Shown here: positions 1-7,833 of the stretch, in pieces
Layout of the letters: every line of letters starts with the position of its first letter
Numbering within the stretch: the stretch's first letter is position 1
Assembly (NCBI GenBank): GCA_018657065.1
Contig: JABHXU010000020.1
Span: 124,001-188,000 of the forward strand
Reading direction: 5' to 3'
Origin: an archaeon
GTDB lineage: Archaea > Nanobdellota > Nanobdellia > Woesearchaeales > GW2011-AR15
Length of the DNA: 64,000 bases
Notes under the pieces: model-generated
What the model was told of the DNA's origin: nothing
The model's input: the letters and a program-made list of their open reading frames with translations, nothing else
Database searches by the model: none
Translations under genes and position numbers: made by a program

Positions 1-2
1 CT

Positions 3-230
3 AATTTATCACAAGTTTATGAAAAATTACAAAAAACAGTCAAATTATCTGCAAAAAAAGCACCTCTTATGCAAACTATTTGTGGAAATGAAGACTCTAG
101 TGATGAAGATCTTATTGAAAACATCAAATATATTTACAACAATGTTGAACATCATTTACCACAAGGTATCAACAATATCAAATCAGTTTATGTCAAATTT
201 ACTATGACTAAACCAATAAAGGTAATGTAA
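3..230 (+). CDS. rpl1: Large ribosomal subunit protein L1, C-terminal end (partial)
   Basis: The frame starting at base 3 is open from the window edge to a TAA at 228-230 and gives 75 residues. It ends with the sequence NNIKSVYVKFTMTKPIKVM, which matches the C-terminal strand of archaeal L1 (usual form LPKGxNNIKSVYVKxTMG). L1 binds 23S rRNA at the stalk that releases deacylated tRNA. It sits two bases ahead of L10, the standard archaeal order L1-L10-L12. A 62-codon frame inside it (19-207) is a shadow. Only the end of the gene is present, so nothing can be said about its start or its autoregulation. Confidence 0.9.
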   Translation, partial: NLSQVYEKLQKTVKLSAKKAPLMQTICGNEDSSDEDLIENIKYIYNNVEHHLPQGINNIKSVYVKFTMTKPIKVM

Positions 231-232
231 AA

Positions 233-1225
233 ATGGCTCATGTTTCAGAATCAAAGAAAAAAACTGTAGAAGAATTCGCTAAACTAATTGATGAATATCC
301 AGTTATTGGTGTAGTGAATATGCTAAATTTACCAGCTCGAACAGTTCAAAAAATGAGAGAAAAACTAAGAGAAAAAGGAACAGTTCTTAGAATGACTAAA
401 AAAAGGCTCTTAAAAATTGCTTTTTCAAAAGTAAAAAAAGAAAATGTAGGCGATCTTCAAAGTCACTTTAAAGGTCTACCAGCATTAATATTTACAAAAG
501 ATAATCCTTTTACTCTATATGCAGAATTAGAAAAAACAAAATCAAATGCACCAGCTAAAGGTGGATCAGAAGCACCTAAAGATATCACAGTCAAAGCAGG
601 ACCAACTTCATTTGCACCAGGGCCAATTATTGGGCAATTAGCACAATTTGGAATTAAAACAGGTGTTGAAAATGGGAAACTAGCAATTAAAGCTGACGCT
701 ATTGTAGCTAAAAGAGGAGATATTATCTCAGCTGAATTAGCAGGAATTTTAACTAGACTAGGAATTGAACCAATGGAAATTGGTTTAGATTTAACAGCAG
801 CATATGAAAATGGAAGTATTTTCACTTCAGATTTATTATACATTGATGAAGTTGAATACATGAACAAATTCATGACTGCATATAACGAATCATTAAACTT
901 AGCAGTATCAAGTGGTTACCCAACTACTGAATCATTACAAATTATGATTAGTAAAGTAGTCACACAAAGTAGATCCTTGTCAATTGAATCAGGATTTATC
1001 ACAGATGATACAGCAAAAGATATTGTTATGAAAGCTCACGTTCAAATGACATCATTATCCAATAATCTTTCAGAAGATGCTAAACCTAAAGGTATAGCAC
1101 CTATTCAAACAACACCAACACCAGTTGAAACTGAGAAAAAAGATGAACCAAAACCAGATCAGCAACCCAAGGAAGAAAAAAAACCTGAAGAAGCAGCTGC
1201 TGGCTTAGGAGCATTATTTGGATAA
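233..1225 (+). CDS. rpl10: Ribosomal protein L10 (acidic stalk protein P0)
   Basis: 330 residues, normal for archaeal P0. The N-terminal rRNA-binding domain (about 1-105, with the AxVSESKKKTVEEF-type start) is followed by the archaeal insertion domain. A helical spine at about 225-290 docks L12 dimers, and a Lys/Glu/Pro-rich hinge ends in GLGALFG. That final peptide is identical to the end of L12 and is the part known to contact translation GTPases. The ATG at 233 follows the L1 stop by two bases, so the two are translationally coupled. It forms an operon with L1 and L12. Confidence 0.97.
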   Translation: MAHVSESKKKTVEEFAKLIDEYPVIGVVNMLNLPARTVQKMREKLREKGTVLRMTKKRLLKIAFSKVKKENVGDLQSHFKGLPALIFTKDNPFTLYAELEKTKSNAPAKGGSEAPKDITVKAGPTSFAPGPIIGQLAQFGIKTGVENGKLAIKADAIVAKRGDIISAELAGILTRLGIEPMEIGLDLTAAYENGSIFTSDLLYIDEVEYMNKFMTAYNESLNLAVSSGYPTTESLQIMISKVVTQSRSLSIESGFITDDTAKDIVMKAHVQMTSLSNNLSEDAKPKGIAPIQTTPTPVETEKKDEPKPDQQPKEEKKPEEAAAGLGALFG

Positions 1226-1249
1226 AAAAATATACAATCATAATTATTG

Positions 1250-1258
1250 TAAGGAGGA
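1250..1258 (+). promoter_or_regulatory. Strong Shine-Dalgarno of rpl12
   Basis: TAAGGAGGA lies six bases before the ATG of the L12 gene. It is the strongest ribosome binding site seen in the window, complementary to the CCUCC of the 16S rRNA end. This fits the need for L12 in several copies per ribosome while being on the same mRNA as single-copy L1 and L10. Confidence 0.75.
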
Positions 1259-1264
1259 ATAAAA

Positions 1265-1570
1265 ATGGAATACGTTTACGCCGCAATGCTTTTACATAAA
1301 GCAGGACAAAAAGTAGATGAAGCAAGCCTTAAAAAAGTGTTAGAAGCAGCAGGAGTCAAAGCAGACGATGCAAGAATCAAAGCTTTAGTAGCATCATTAG
1401 CAAATGTTAATATTGATGAAGCAATTACAAAAGCAGCAGTCGCTCCAGCAGCAGCAGCACCAACAGCAGCAGCAAGTTCAGCTCCAGTAGAGGAGAAAAA
1501 AGAAGAGCCAAAAAAAGAAGAAAAGGCTCCTGAAGAAGCAGCAGCAGGATTAGGCGCTTTATTCGGATAA
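1265..1570 (+). CDS. rpl12: Ribosomal protein L12 (P1)
   Basis: 101 residues, the usual size. The N-terminal dimerisation domain ([19 protein letters not shown]...) is followed by an Ala-rich flexible hinge (about 60-80) and a Lys/Glu-rich tail ending [11 protein letters not shown]12 dimers bind the L10 spine and recruit elongation factors to the ribosome. It is the last gene of the L1-L10-L12 operon and is followed by a run of eight T residues at 1585-1592. Archaeal L12 is homologous to eukaryotic P1/P2, not to bacterial L7/L12. Confidence 0.97.
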   Translation: MEYVYAAMLLHKAGQKVDEASLKKVLEAAGVKADDARIKALVASLANVNIDEAITKAAVAPAAAAPTAAASSAPVEEKKEEPKKEEKAPEEAAAGLGALFG

Positions 1571-1579
1571 AAAAATTAA

Positions 1580-1604
1580 ATTAATTTTTTTTATTAATTA
1601 AATA
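1580..1604 (+). terminator. T-tract after the L1-L10-L12 operon
   Basis: TTAATTTTTTTTATTAATTAA follows the L12 stop directly. Oligo-T tracts without a GC hairpin are the known termination signal of archaeal RNA polymerase. The coiled-coil gene starts only 30 bases later, so some readthrough is likely. Confidence 0.45.
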
Positions 1605-1617
1605 AATAAGTGATAAC

Positions 1618-2844
1618 ATGCAAACTGAAGTGAAACCACTTTTAAACGAGCTTTCTAAGCTTAGGAAAGAGATTTCTACTCTGAGATCCGAACTTAATGA
1701 TCTAAATAAAATAAAAGAAGATCTATATTCAGACAAAGAGAGTATTTCTAAAGGAATTGTCAGTAAAATTAATGACATTAAATCCTTCAAGAGAGAGAGA
1801 GACGACTATACTAGAAAGGTTAGAGAACACAAGAAAATTAGAGATGAGAATAATAAAATCTTAAAAGATAATTCTCAAAAACTAAAAATTCTAACTGAAA
1901 AAAAAGACGATATTAGAAAAAAACAGAAATTCAAAGAAGATCCTTCTAAACTTTTAAAAGAAATTGATGACCTTGAATTTAAAATTGAAACTGAAGGCAT
2001 GTCATTTGAAAAAGAAAAAAAGACCATGCTTCGCATCAATGAACTAAAAAAAGTTTTGGGTGATTCTAAAGGCTATCTTGAAATAAATTCTGAAGTTAAA
2101 GAACTTAGAAAAGTTATGAGAGATTCAAGAAAAAAAGCAAATGAAGCTCATAGAGGAGTTCAAGATAATGCTAAAAATAGCCAAGAAAAGCATGAAAAAA
2201 TCATTGAACTTTCTAAAGAAATTGATGAACTTAAAGAAAAAGAAAAAAAATCATATGATAGTTTTCTAAAAAGTAAAGATAGTTTCAACAAAGTTAATGA
2301 TAAATTAAAAACAAAACTTGTTGAAATGAACAAAATTAGCGATGAATTAAAAAAGTTCAAAGTAAAAACTAAAGAAGAAAAAATTGCTAAAGAAAAGAAA
2401 ACATTAGAAGAAAAAAGTAAACAAGTTAATGAAAAAATTAAAACTAGAAAAAAATTAACAACTGAAGATTTATTAGTTTTCCAAAGAACTGCAGATGATG
2501 AAGATAGAGAAGACAAAAAAGAGAAATTAAAAGAAGATAGAGAAAAAAAAATCGCAGAATCTAAAGTTGCAGAAAAAAAAGAAACTAAAGAAGAACCTAT
2601 TAGCAAAGAAAATAAATCTAAAAAGGTCTCTGACAAAAAAGCATCTAAGAAAAAAACAACTAAAAAAGTCTCAAAAACAAAAGATTCTAATGATGATCAG
2701 AAACCTAAAAAGGTTTCAGACAAAAAGAAAACAGTAAAAAAAGAAGATAGTAAAGAAGAAAAAATAGAAACTAAAGAAGAACCTGTTGTTGAAAAAAAAG
2801 AAGATGAAAAACCTTCTGAAGAAAAACAAACATTTCTTGAATAA
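1618..2844 (+). CDS. Long coiled-coil protein (COG1340-like)
   Basis: 408 residues, almost entirely charged heptad-like sequence. Residues 1-285 form a continuous predicted coiled coil and include a KIETEGMSFEKEKK...INELKKVLG segment, typical of the uncharacterised archaeal coiled-coil family COG1340. Residues 285-408 are a disordered Lys/Glu tail with repeated KKVSDKK and ETKEEP units. There are no catalytic motifs. It follows the L12 gene with its own short spacer and no obvious ribosome binding site beyond GTGAT. Possible roles are scaffolding or association with ribosomes or nucleic acid; none is shown by the sequence. Confidence 0.75.
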   Translation: MQTEVKPLLNELSKLRKEISTLRSELNDLNKIKEDLYSDKESISKGIVSKINDIKSFKRERDDYTRKVREHKKIRDENNKILKDNSQKLKILTEKKDDIRKKQKFKEDPSKLLKEIDDLEFKIETEGMSFEKEKKTMLRINELKKVLGDSKGYLEINSEVKELRKVMRDSRKKANEAHRGVQDNAKNSQEKHEKIIELSKEIDELKEKEKKSYDSFLKSKDSFNKVNDKLKTKLVEMNKISDELKKFKVKTKEEKIAKEKKTLEEKSKQVNEKIKTRKKLTTEDLLVFQRTADDEDREDKKEKLKEDREKKIAESKVAEKKETKEEPISKENKSKKVSDKKASKKKTTKKVSKTKDSNDDQKPKKVSDKKKTVKKEDSKEEKIETKEEPVVEKKEDEKPSEEKQTFLE

Positions 2845-2851
2845 GCACAAA

Positions 2852-3691
2852 TTAAACAGTACTTACAGATAACCTATCTATAAAACTCTTAACTTTTGTA
2901 TCTTTTAAAGTTGATACGTGCAAACATTTATTTTGTTCTATATATTCTGTAATTATTCTATTATATCTTGATCCAAAATCAATATTTGGATTAATAAATA
3001 CTATCGGTATACCTGCTTTCTTAGCAGCTATTACATCACCAGGCCTATCTCCAAAATACACAGCTCTATCACTAATATCTTCACCATATTTTTCTGATGC
3101 ATAACTTAATGTTTGACCTATAATCTCTGATCTACTTCCTTGTTCTCCGTGTGAACCACTAAGATATCTGATTGGACCTAAAGGTGTTTTTCTAAGAAAT
3201 GACTGAAATTTACTACTTAAACCTAAATCTTCCAATTTAACACTAGCAATAAGTTCAGAATTTCCTGAACATTCATAATTAACACCACCAATATGCAAAA
3301 TATAATCTAAAGTATCTCTTGCACCAGGCATTTCAAATGAAAGTCCTGCCCGTTTATATTTATTAAAAAATAAATCTGCATATGTAATTATTGTTTCAGC
3401 AAGTGTTTTTCTTTTTTCAAATGATAATTTATCTCATTCAAAATTAATCGAATGATAATAACTTTCGCCCCATCCTTGTTGCAGTGCAAAATTAGCTAAA
3501 TCTTTTGCAACTGTAAAATCAGTTGCAGACTCTAATGATAATATACTTTGTTCTGGAAATTCTCCAAATCTGTGACCTATAATATGATAAATCGCATTTG
3601 CAAATCTATTTATAGCTGGCCAATCCTCAGTTGAATCTCTAACTGTTTGATCAATATCCCATATACCTATAAAGTTTGGTGATTTTGCCAT
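2852..3691 (-). pseudogene. HAD-family phosphatase interrupted by one in-frame UGA
   Basis: Reading from ATG 3691 gives 85 residues, then TGA at 3434-3436, then 193 further codons in the same frame to the natural stop: 279 residues with the UGA. Motif I is DIDQT (D12, D14, nucleophile and acid/base). The fourth motif, YFGDRPGDVIAAKKAG, lies beyond the UGA, so a truncated product could not be active. The 34 codons between the UGA and the next ATG (3331) read as normal protein. The family hydrolyses small phosphate esters; the substrate is unknown. A palindromic TATA box sits at 3714-3723, giving a leaderless mRNA. This may be a nonsense mutation (TGG or CGA to TGA), a sequence error, or readthrough. 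Confidence 0.8.
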
Positions 3692-3713
3692 TAATTAGTG
3701 GTAAAAATAATTT

Positions 3714-3723
3714 ATTTATAAAT
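3714..3723 (-). promoter_or_regulatory. TATA box of the HAD gene
   Basis: ATTTATAAAT is a perfect palindrome centred about 27 bases before ATG 3691, the usual archaeal TATA-to-start distance for leaderless mRNA. The promoter looks intact although the gene is interrupted. It could also direct leftward-independent transcription to the right, where the convergent S27ae gene ends. Confidence 0.6.
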
Positions 3724-3749
3724 ATAATTAAAAAATTAATTAGAAAAAG

Positions 3750-3929
3750 TTATTTAGATTTAAATTCTGTAAAACCGCATTTACCACATGATTTCCTGTT
3801 TCCGTGCTCAGCCATAAAAACTCCAGGTCCACATTTTGGGCAACTTTGTTTTTTTACTTTTCCACCCTCATAAGATTCATGAGGTTTAACAACTCTTCTG
3901 TTTTTTCTTGCTTTTTTCTTATCTGCCAT
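3750..3929 (-). CDS. rps27ae: Small ribosomal subunit protein S27ae (eS31)
   Basis: 59 residues starting [19 protein letters not shown], with a four-Cys zinc ribbon: CPKC near residue 30 and CGKC near residue 48. The ending [12 protein letters not shown] matches archaeal S27ae. The gene is short and easily missed. Its ATG lies 18 bases after the S24e stop, and the S24e-S27ae pair is conserved in archaea. It is a structural protein of the 30S head. Unlike eukaryotes, no ubiquitin is fused to it. Confidence 0.93.
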   Translation of the reverse strand: MADKKKARKNRRVVKPHESYEGGKVKKQSCPKCGPGVFMAEHGNRKSCGKCGFTEFKSK

Positions 3930-3947
3930 ATAACATCAACTCTTAAT

Positions 3948-4412
3948 TTATTCTGCTTTCTCTTCAGCTGGTTTCTTTTCTACAGGAGCATCAACTTTTG
4001 GTGCTTCTTCAACTGGTTTCTCTTCAACTTTTGGTGCTTCCTCAGGTTTTTTTTCAACTGGTTTTTCAGTTAGTGCTTCTTCCTTAGATGCTTCTACAGG
4101 AGCTGCTGGTGCTTCTTCCTTAGGTGCTTCAACAACTTTTTTCTCATGCTTTTTCAAAAGATTTGCATGTTCAAACATTTTCATCTTTTTTTCATCAGAA
4201 TAAATATTAACAATTAACTTTGTTTTACCTTCTCCAAACTGTGGGTAAATATGTTTAATTATTACTAAATTTTCTTTAACTTTGAATTTTGATGCAACTT
4301 GACCAATTAATTCTTGCCTTGATGGGGTTGCGCCCTTTTCTTCAATCAAAAGAGTTACTCTTTTTCTTGATAATAACTTCATTTCTCGTTCTTTTAGTAT
4401 TTCCATGATCAT
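3948..4412 (-). CDS. rps24e: Ribosomal protein S24e with long acidic tail
   Basis: Residues 1-98 are a normal S24e domain (NxLLSRKRVTLLIEEKGATPSRxE, then KHIYPQFGEGKTKLIVNIYSDE). Residues 99-154 are an unusual Pro/Lys/Glu/Ala extension built from EEAP and VEKKP units, absent in most archaeal S24e proteins of about 100 residues. It resembles the tails of L10 and L12 in composition, though it lacks GLGALFG. It belongs to the conserved minus-strand run rpo7-CBS-spt4-S24e-S27ae. The start could be M1 or M3; both are ATG. Confidence 0.95.
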   Translation of the reverse strand: MIMEILKEREMKLLSRKRVTLLIEEKGATPSRQELIGQVASKFKVKENLVIIKHIYPQFGEGKTKLIVNIYSDEKKMKMFEHANLLKKHEKKVVEAPKEEAPAAPVEASKEEALTEKPVEKKPEEAPKVEEKPVEEAPKVDAPVEKKPAEEKAE

Positions 4413-4418
4413 TACACC

Positions 4419-4607
4419 TTATCTAACTTTAATTACGTATTTTCCTTTTTCTTTAAGTTCCATTTGTTTTGCAACATAGGATTTATTAGCATCCAAAACA
4501 TTGATTTTACCTTGATATACTGTTGAAAATTTATTTCCTTTGCATTGCGGACATACTGGTCCATCTACAAAAACTTTGCATTTTTTACATACTTTGTCTT
4601 TTGCCAT
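4419..4607 (-). CDS. spt4: Transcription elongation factor Spt4 (RNA polymerase subunit E'')
   Basis: 62 residues with a zinc ribbon made of CKKC (residues 7-10) and CPQC (19-22), followed by the short beta domain that contacts Spt5. Spt4/5 clamps RNA polymerase over the DNA and promotes processivity. The length and the KxYVIKVR ending agree with archaeal Spt4. It lies between the CBS protein and S24e, with gaps of only 6 to 11 bases, so all are co-transcribed. Confidence 0.95.
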   Translation of the reverse strand: MAKDKVCKKCKVFVDGPVCPQCKGNKFSTVYQGKINVLDANKSYVAKQMELKEKGKYVIKVR

Positions 4608-4618
4608 ATTTTATACAC

Positions 4619-4993
4619 CTAAGCACTTAATACTTCTATAACATCTTTAGCAGTTACTATTCCAACTACTTTACTATGTTTCATTACAATTAGTCTTCTA
4701 AAATTATTTTCAGACATTAATCTGGTTACTTCTAAAATTGATGAATCATGATTGACTGTGACTGGATCCTTTGTCATTACATCTACTACCTTCATTGTTT
4801 CTGTATTCACATTTTTTGCAACAACTCTTCTTAAAATATCTCTTTCAGTTAAGATTCCTCGTAGTTTTCCATTATCGACAATTGGAAGTACTCCAATATT
4901 TTCTTCATCCATTAATGAAATTGCTTTTTTTAGTGTCTCATCTGAACTTGATGTAACAACTGGTTTAGACATCCATTCTTCAATATGAATCAT
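4619..4993 (-). CDS. Two-CBS-domain protein
   Basis: 124 residues made of two CBS domains and nothing else: about 7-62 (MSKPVVTSSSDETLKKAISLMDEENIGVLPIV) and 70-124 (MTKDPVTVNHDSSILEVTRLMSENNFRRLIVM). CBS pairs bind adenine nucleotides such as AMP, ATP or SAM and act as energy sensors. The gene sits between rpo7 and spt4, three bases after the rpo7 stop. This insertion into the transcription operon is not a general archaeal feature. Its partner is unknown. Confidence 0.85.
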   Translation of the reverse strand: MIHIEEWMSKPVVTSSSDETLKKAISLMDEENIGVLPIVDNGKLRGILTERDILRRVVAKNVNTETMKVVDVMTKDPVTVNHDSSILEVTRLMSENNFRRLIVMKHSKVVGIVTAKDVIEVLSA

Positions 4994-4995
4994 TT

Positions 4996-5553
4996 TTATT
5001 TACCACCTTTTTTTGGAGGATTCAAATCATCTGGAATCCACTCAAGCCTACCCAAACCCTTTTGTCTCATTGTAAGTCCAAATTTTGGGTTTGTAGTGTC
5101 TTTATAAGAAACTGCAATAACTCTTGCTCTACATTTATCTCCAATTTTTAAAGATTTTTTAGATTCTTTTCCTAGCAATACTTTATCTTTGCTAAAAGAA
5201 ACAAAATCATCCATAGTTTGACTTATATGAATCATTCCTTCAATTGGCCCCATGTTAATAAATGCACCAAAATCCGCCATATCTTTAATTTGACCAGGAA
5301 CAACTTCTTGAAGTTCTGGTTTGAATGTTAATAATGAAAAGGTAGTTTCATAATATGCTGCTCCGTCACCCGAAACAATAACTCCTTGTTGAATATCCTC
5401 AATTGCTGATACATCAATAACAACACCCATATCTTTAGATATGTATCCTTCATAATCTGACCTAATTTGTTTAAATAGGGCAGCTTCCACCTCATCTCCA
5501 AAATATTTTGGAGGTACTCTTATATGATCTTTGACCTTTGTTTTATAGAACAT
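4996..5553 (-). CDS. rpo7: RNA polymerase subunit Rpo7 (E')
   Basis: 185 residues. The N-terminal RNP-like domain (about 1-80) is followed by an S1 domain (about 82-165) with GAFINMGPIEGMIHISQ, and the tail KGLGRLEWI is typical of archaeal Rpo7. With Rpo4 it forms the stalk that binds nascent RNA and helps open promoters. Its start overlaps the end of the PIN gene by 11 bases. Confidence 0.95.
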   Translation of the reverse strand: MFYKTKVKDHIRVPPKYFGDEVEAALFKQIRSDYEGYISKDMGVVIDVSAIEDIQQGVIVSGDGAAYYETTFSLLTFKPELQEVVPGQIKDMADFGAFINMGPIEGMIHISQTMDDFVSFSKDKVLLGKESKKSLKIGDKCRARVIAVSYKDTTNPKFGLTMRQKGLGRLEWIPDDLNPPKKGGK

Positions 5554-5959
5554 TTTTTACCAACTTTCGATTTTTTAAGTAAATATAATTTATGCCTTTG
5601 TTAGACATTTTTTTTTTGAATTCCTTATCTTGTGTAGCAATAATCATATTCTCATTAGCAATTCCAAGTAGAATATCGTCTACTACAAGCTCATTGGAAT
5701 TTAGCCTTCTTTTTAAGTCTTTTTGTTTAGTCTCGAGGATAACTAGCTTTTTCAAATCTATTAACTTTAAAGCAAATTTTGCAGCTTGTTTATGTCTTCC
5801 AGATTGGGTTTCAATTATTTTATTTAATTCATTCAATGATTCATCTAATAAACAGATTTCATAAGGTAAATCCATTATTTCCTTAATCTCTGAAAAGATG
5901 TCTACTTTTAGAGTATACGGGATTAATAAAAAATTTGTATCAAGTACTACTTGCTTCAT
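5543..5959 (-). CDS. PIN-domain RNase (Fcf1/Utp24-like)
   Basis: 138 residues with the PIN acidic set: LDTNFL near residue 8, E44 region (ESLNELNK), VDD near 93 and TQDKEF near 109. Archaeal stand-alone PIN proteins of this type (COG1412) are related to eukaryotic Fcf1/Utp24, which cleaves pre-rRNA. No antitoxin gene is adjacent, and it overlaps rpo7 at the head of an information-processing operon. A housekeeping role in RNA maturation is therefore more likely than a VapC toxin. Confidence 0.8.
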   Translation of the reverse strand: MKQVVLDTNFLLIPYTLKVDIFSEIKEIMDLPYEICLLDESLNELNKIIETQSGRHKQAAKFALKLIDLKKLVILETKQKDLKRRLNSNELVVDDILLGIANENMIIATQDKEFKKKMSNKGINYIYLKNRKLVKNVL

Positions 5960-5999
5960 AAAACTTAGGTATAAAACAAGAGTATAAATAACTTAGGTT

Positions 6000-6593
6000 T
6001 TAGATAAATAACCTTAAAACCCATAAAAAAGCAAATAAATAGAATAAATCTGTAATTATTTGAACAATTAAATTTAAAAATTCTTTAATTGGATTTGATG
6101 AAAAAAGAAAAACTGCACCTAAACTACCAAAGAAATGATCTAGCAAGAACATAAAAATGTACACTGGAATTGCTACAAATGATCTTAAATACACATTTAA
6201 AAAATTAACAGAAAAACGAATACAAAAATAATATAATGTAGTTACATCAAAACTTCCTCCTGCTAAAATCATTGGAATAATTCCTGAAAAAATAATAAAA
6301 AAGAATGAATGAAATAAACTATATTCTCTAGAAAAAAATAAACTAAAAAAAAGTACAGGACTTAAATCAAAAGGTAGTTTAATATGATAATTAAAATATG
6401 TAAACATACTAACTATTATTGTTATAAATAAAAATAATGTAAATTTTCTTAAAAATAAAAAAGAAATAAAAAAAATTAAAAAAAAGATTAAATAATTTGA
6501 AAGTAATGATTTTTTCTTAAAAATTGGTTTAGTTTTCACAAGACAAATAATTTTTAGATTATTTTTATGCTTTTTGGATAAAAGTAAAATCAT
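6000..6593 (-). CDS. Multi-pass membrane protein of unknown function
   Basis: 197 residues with about five or six hydrophobic segments and very few charged residues after a basic N terminus (KKHKNNLK, KTKPIFKKK). I chose the ATG at 6593 because the longer frame, beginning at 6656, would run through the TATA box at 6632-6642. The layout (short hydrophobic helices, GSFDV loop) recalls small integral proteins of the MreD or ECF-S type, but I do not recognise the family. It is divergent from the gene at 6660. Confidence 0.6.
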   Translation of the reverse strand: MILLLSKKHKNNLKIICLVKTKPIFKKKSLLSNYLIFFLIFFISFLFLRKFTLFLFITIIVSMFTYFNYHIKLPFDLSPVLFFSLFFSREYSLFHSFFFIIFSGIIPMILAGGSFDVTTLYYFCIRFSVNFLNVYLRSFVAIPVYIFMFLLDHFFGSLGAVFLFSSNPIKEFLNLIVQIITDLFYLFAFLWVLRLFI

Positions 6594-6602
6594 TCTAAAA
6601 TC

Positions 6603-6642
6603 TTGTTGTTGTGTGTTAAAAAACAACAAACATTTATAAATA
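6603..6642. promoter_or_regulatory. Shared divergent promoter with inverted repeat
   Basis: ATTTATAAATA at 6632-6642 is a near-symmetric TATA box. It lies 24 bases before ATG 6660 on the plus strand (leaderless) and about 40 before ATG 6593 on the minus strand. Next to it is an inverted repeat, TTGTTGT (6603-6612 region) and ACAACAA (6623-6629). This would sit at the transcription start of the leftward gene and could be an operator. Confidence 0.55.
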
Positions 6643-6659
6643 CTTAATTTAATCACTAT

Positions 6660-7790
6660 ATGATGACAAATGAAAACAAATCTAGAAAAGGATTAGTTAA
6701 AACTATTTGGGATTCTTTTTGGCATCTTCCAGGTAAAGCACTTGATGTTAGTGCTGGTATGGCTGCTGCAGTAGTAGGTTTTCAGCTTCTTCCATTATAC
6801 TTTGCAGGCCTAGTATTTGACCACTATGTCTTAGATTTTTTCCCATGGAAACTTGAACAGGAAGCAAATGAATTACCAAATGATTATGAATATTTTCTAG
6901 GAAGAGGTAAACCTCATGTATTAGAAAATTCTGAATTTTGTCCTGTTGGCCATCCTGATTTCTTATTTGATGCTGGTGAAACAGAAATTTCTATTGGAAT
7001 AAATGAACTTTTAGATTTAAATAAAGATCCTTCGAATAGAATGAGCTTTACTAACTCTACAATTCAAATGTATGATCTAATGTTAGACATTGCTAAAAAA
7101 AATGGATCAGAAGGATCAAGTTTAGAAGAATTTGCTAACAATCTTTGGGTTATGTATCGCGGAGAACGTCAAAACCTATTTGATGATAATCCAACTAGGA
7201 TACATGTGCCTGTTATGCACATTATAAAACAAAATCATGAATTAGGATCTTATTTAGATGCAATTGAAGCAAATCTAAATCCTGACAATCCAAACCAATA
7301 CAGTGTTGAAGCAAAAAGAGAAATATTACATAATTTATCTGAACTCAACAAATATGATCAGTTTATTGTTAGATTATTTCCTGATATGAAAGGTATTTTA
7401 GAAGAACAACATTGGCAAAATATGACTGACCAAGAAATTATTCATAGAGGTAGAGAAATACTTTCAGAAACTGAATATGTAACAAAAAATTCACAACTAT
7501 ATCTTTGTGCTACTGAAGAAGAAAAATCAGACTTTGGAATTGCTCAATTAATATCACAAAATCAAGACAAAATACAAACTGCTGCTACAATTGGTCTTCC
7601 ATTACTCGCAATGACACCTATAGGAAGATGGGCAATGTTTGGACTAAATCAAAAAAGAATTTTTGAACCTTATTTAGTACATTATTCAACTCAAGTAAAA
7701 AATGTTGTTAATAATGCAAAAAAAAAATTAAACAGTTTTTTTAATGGTCCGATTAATCCGCCTTATTCTTTAAACCCTATAACTGTTTGA
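6660..7790 (+). CDS. Membrane-anchored protein of unknown function
   Basis: 376 residues. A hydrophobic stretch lies at about 31-58 (AAAVVGFQLLPLYFAGLVF) and a second near 311-330 (QTAATIGLPLLAMTPIG). Between them is a soluble, helical, acidic domain of about 250 residues, with two Cys residues (near 89 and 280). A hairpin-like topology with a large loop on one side of the membrane is likely. No known domain is recognised. The ATG directly follows a TATA box at leaderless spacing, so it heads its transcript. It ends with TGA. Confidence 0.6.
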   Translation: MMTNENKSRKGLVKTIWDSFWHLPGKALDVSAGMAAAVVGFQLLPLYFAGLVFDHYVLDFFPWKLEQEANELPNDYEYFLGRGKPHVLENSEFCPVGHPDFLFDAGETEISIGINELLDLNKDPSNRMSFTNSTIQMYDLMLDIAKKNGSEGSSLEEFANNLWVMYRGERQNLFDDNPTRIHVPVMHIIKQNHELGSYLDAIEANLNPDNPNQYSVEAKREILHNLSELNKYDQFIVRLFPDMKGILEEQHWQNMTDQEIIHRGREILSETEYVTKNSQLYLCATEEEKSDFGIAQLISQNQDKIQTAATIGLPLLAMTPIGRWAMFGLNQKRIFEPYLVHYSTQVKNVVNNAKKKLNSFFNGPINPPYSLNPITV

Positions 7791-7833
7791 AGTTATAGTA
7801 AAATTTATTAAAGCAAAAATTACAATTTTTATT

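Noticed and set aside
463..873. Minus-strand open frame of 136 codons inside the L10 gene
   Set aside because: It lies entirely within a certain ribosomal protein gene and has no protein-like features; it is a shadow. Similar frames at 2160-2636, 4752-4988, 25431-25772, 36347-36820, 51657-51974 and others were dropped for the same reason.
3434..3436. Selenocysteine at the HAD and unknown-gene UGA codons
   Set aside because: The sites have no redox-motif context, neither family is a known selenoprotein, and no SECIS-like structure was evident nearby.
3676..4073. Plus-strand open frames over S27ae and S24e
   Set aside because: They are antisense to two clear ribosomal protein genes. Their Phe/Trp-rich sequences come from the Lys/Glu-rich tails on the other strand.
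5543..5959. VapC toxin with an antitoxin
   Set aside because: No antitoxin-size gene is adjacent, and the PIN gene overlaps rpo7 in a conserved housekeeping operon.
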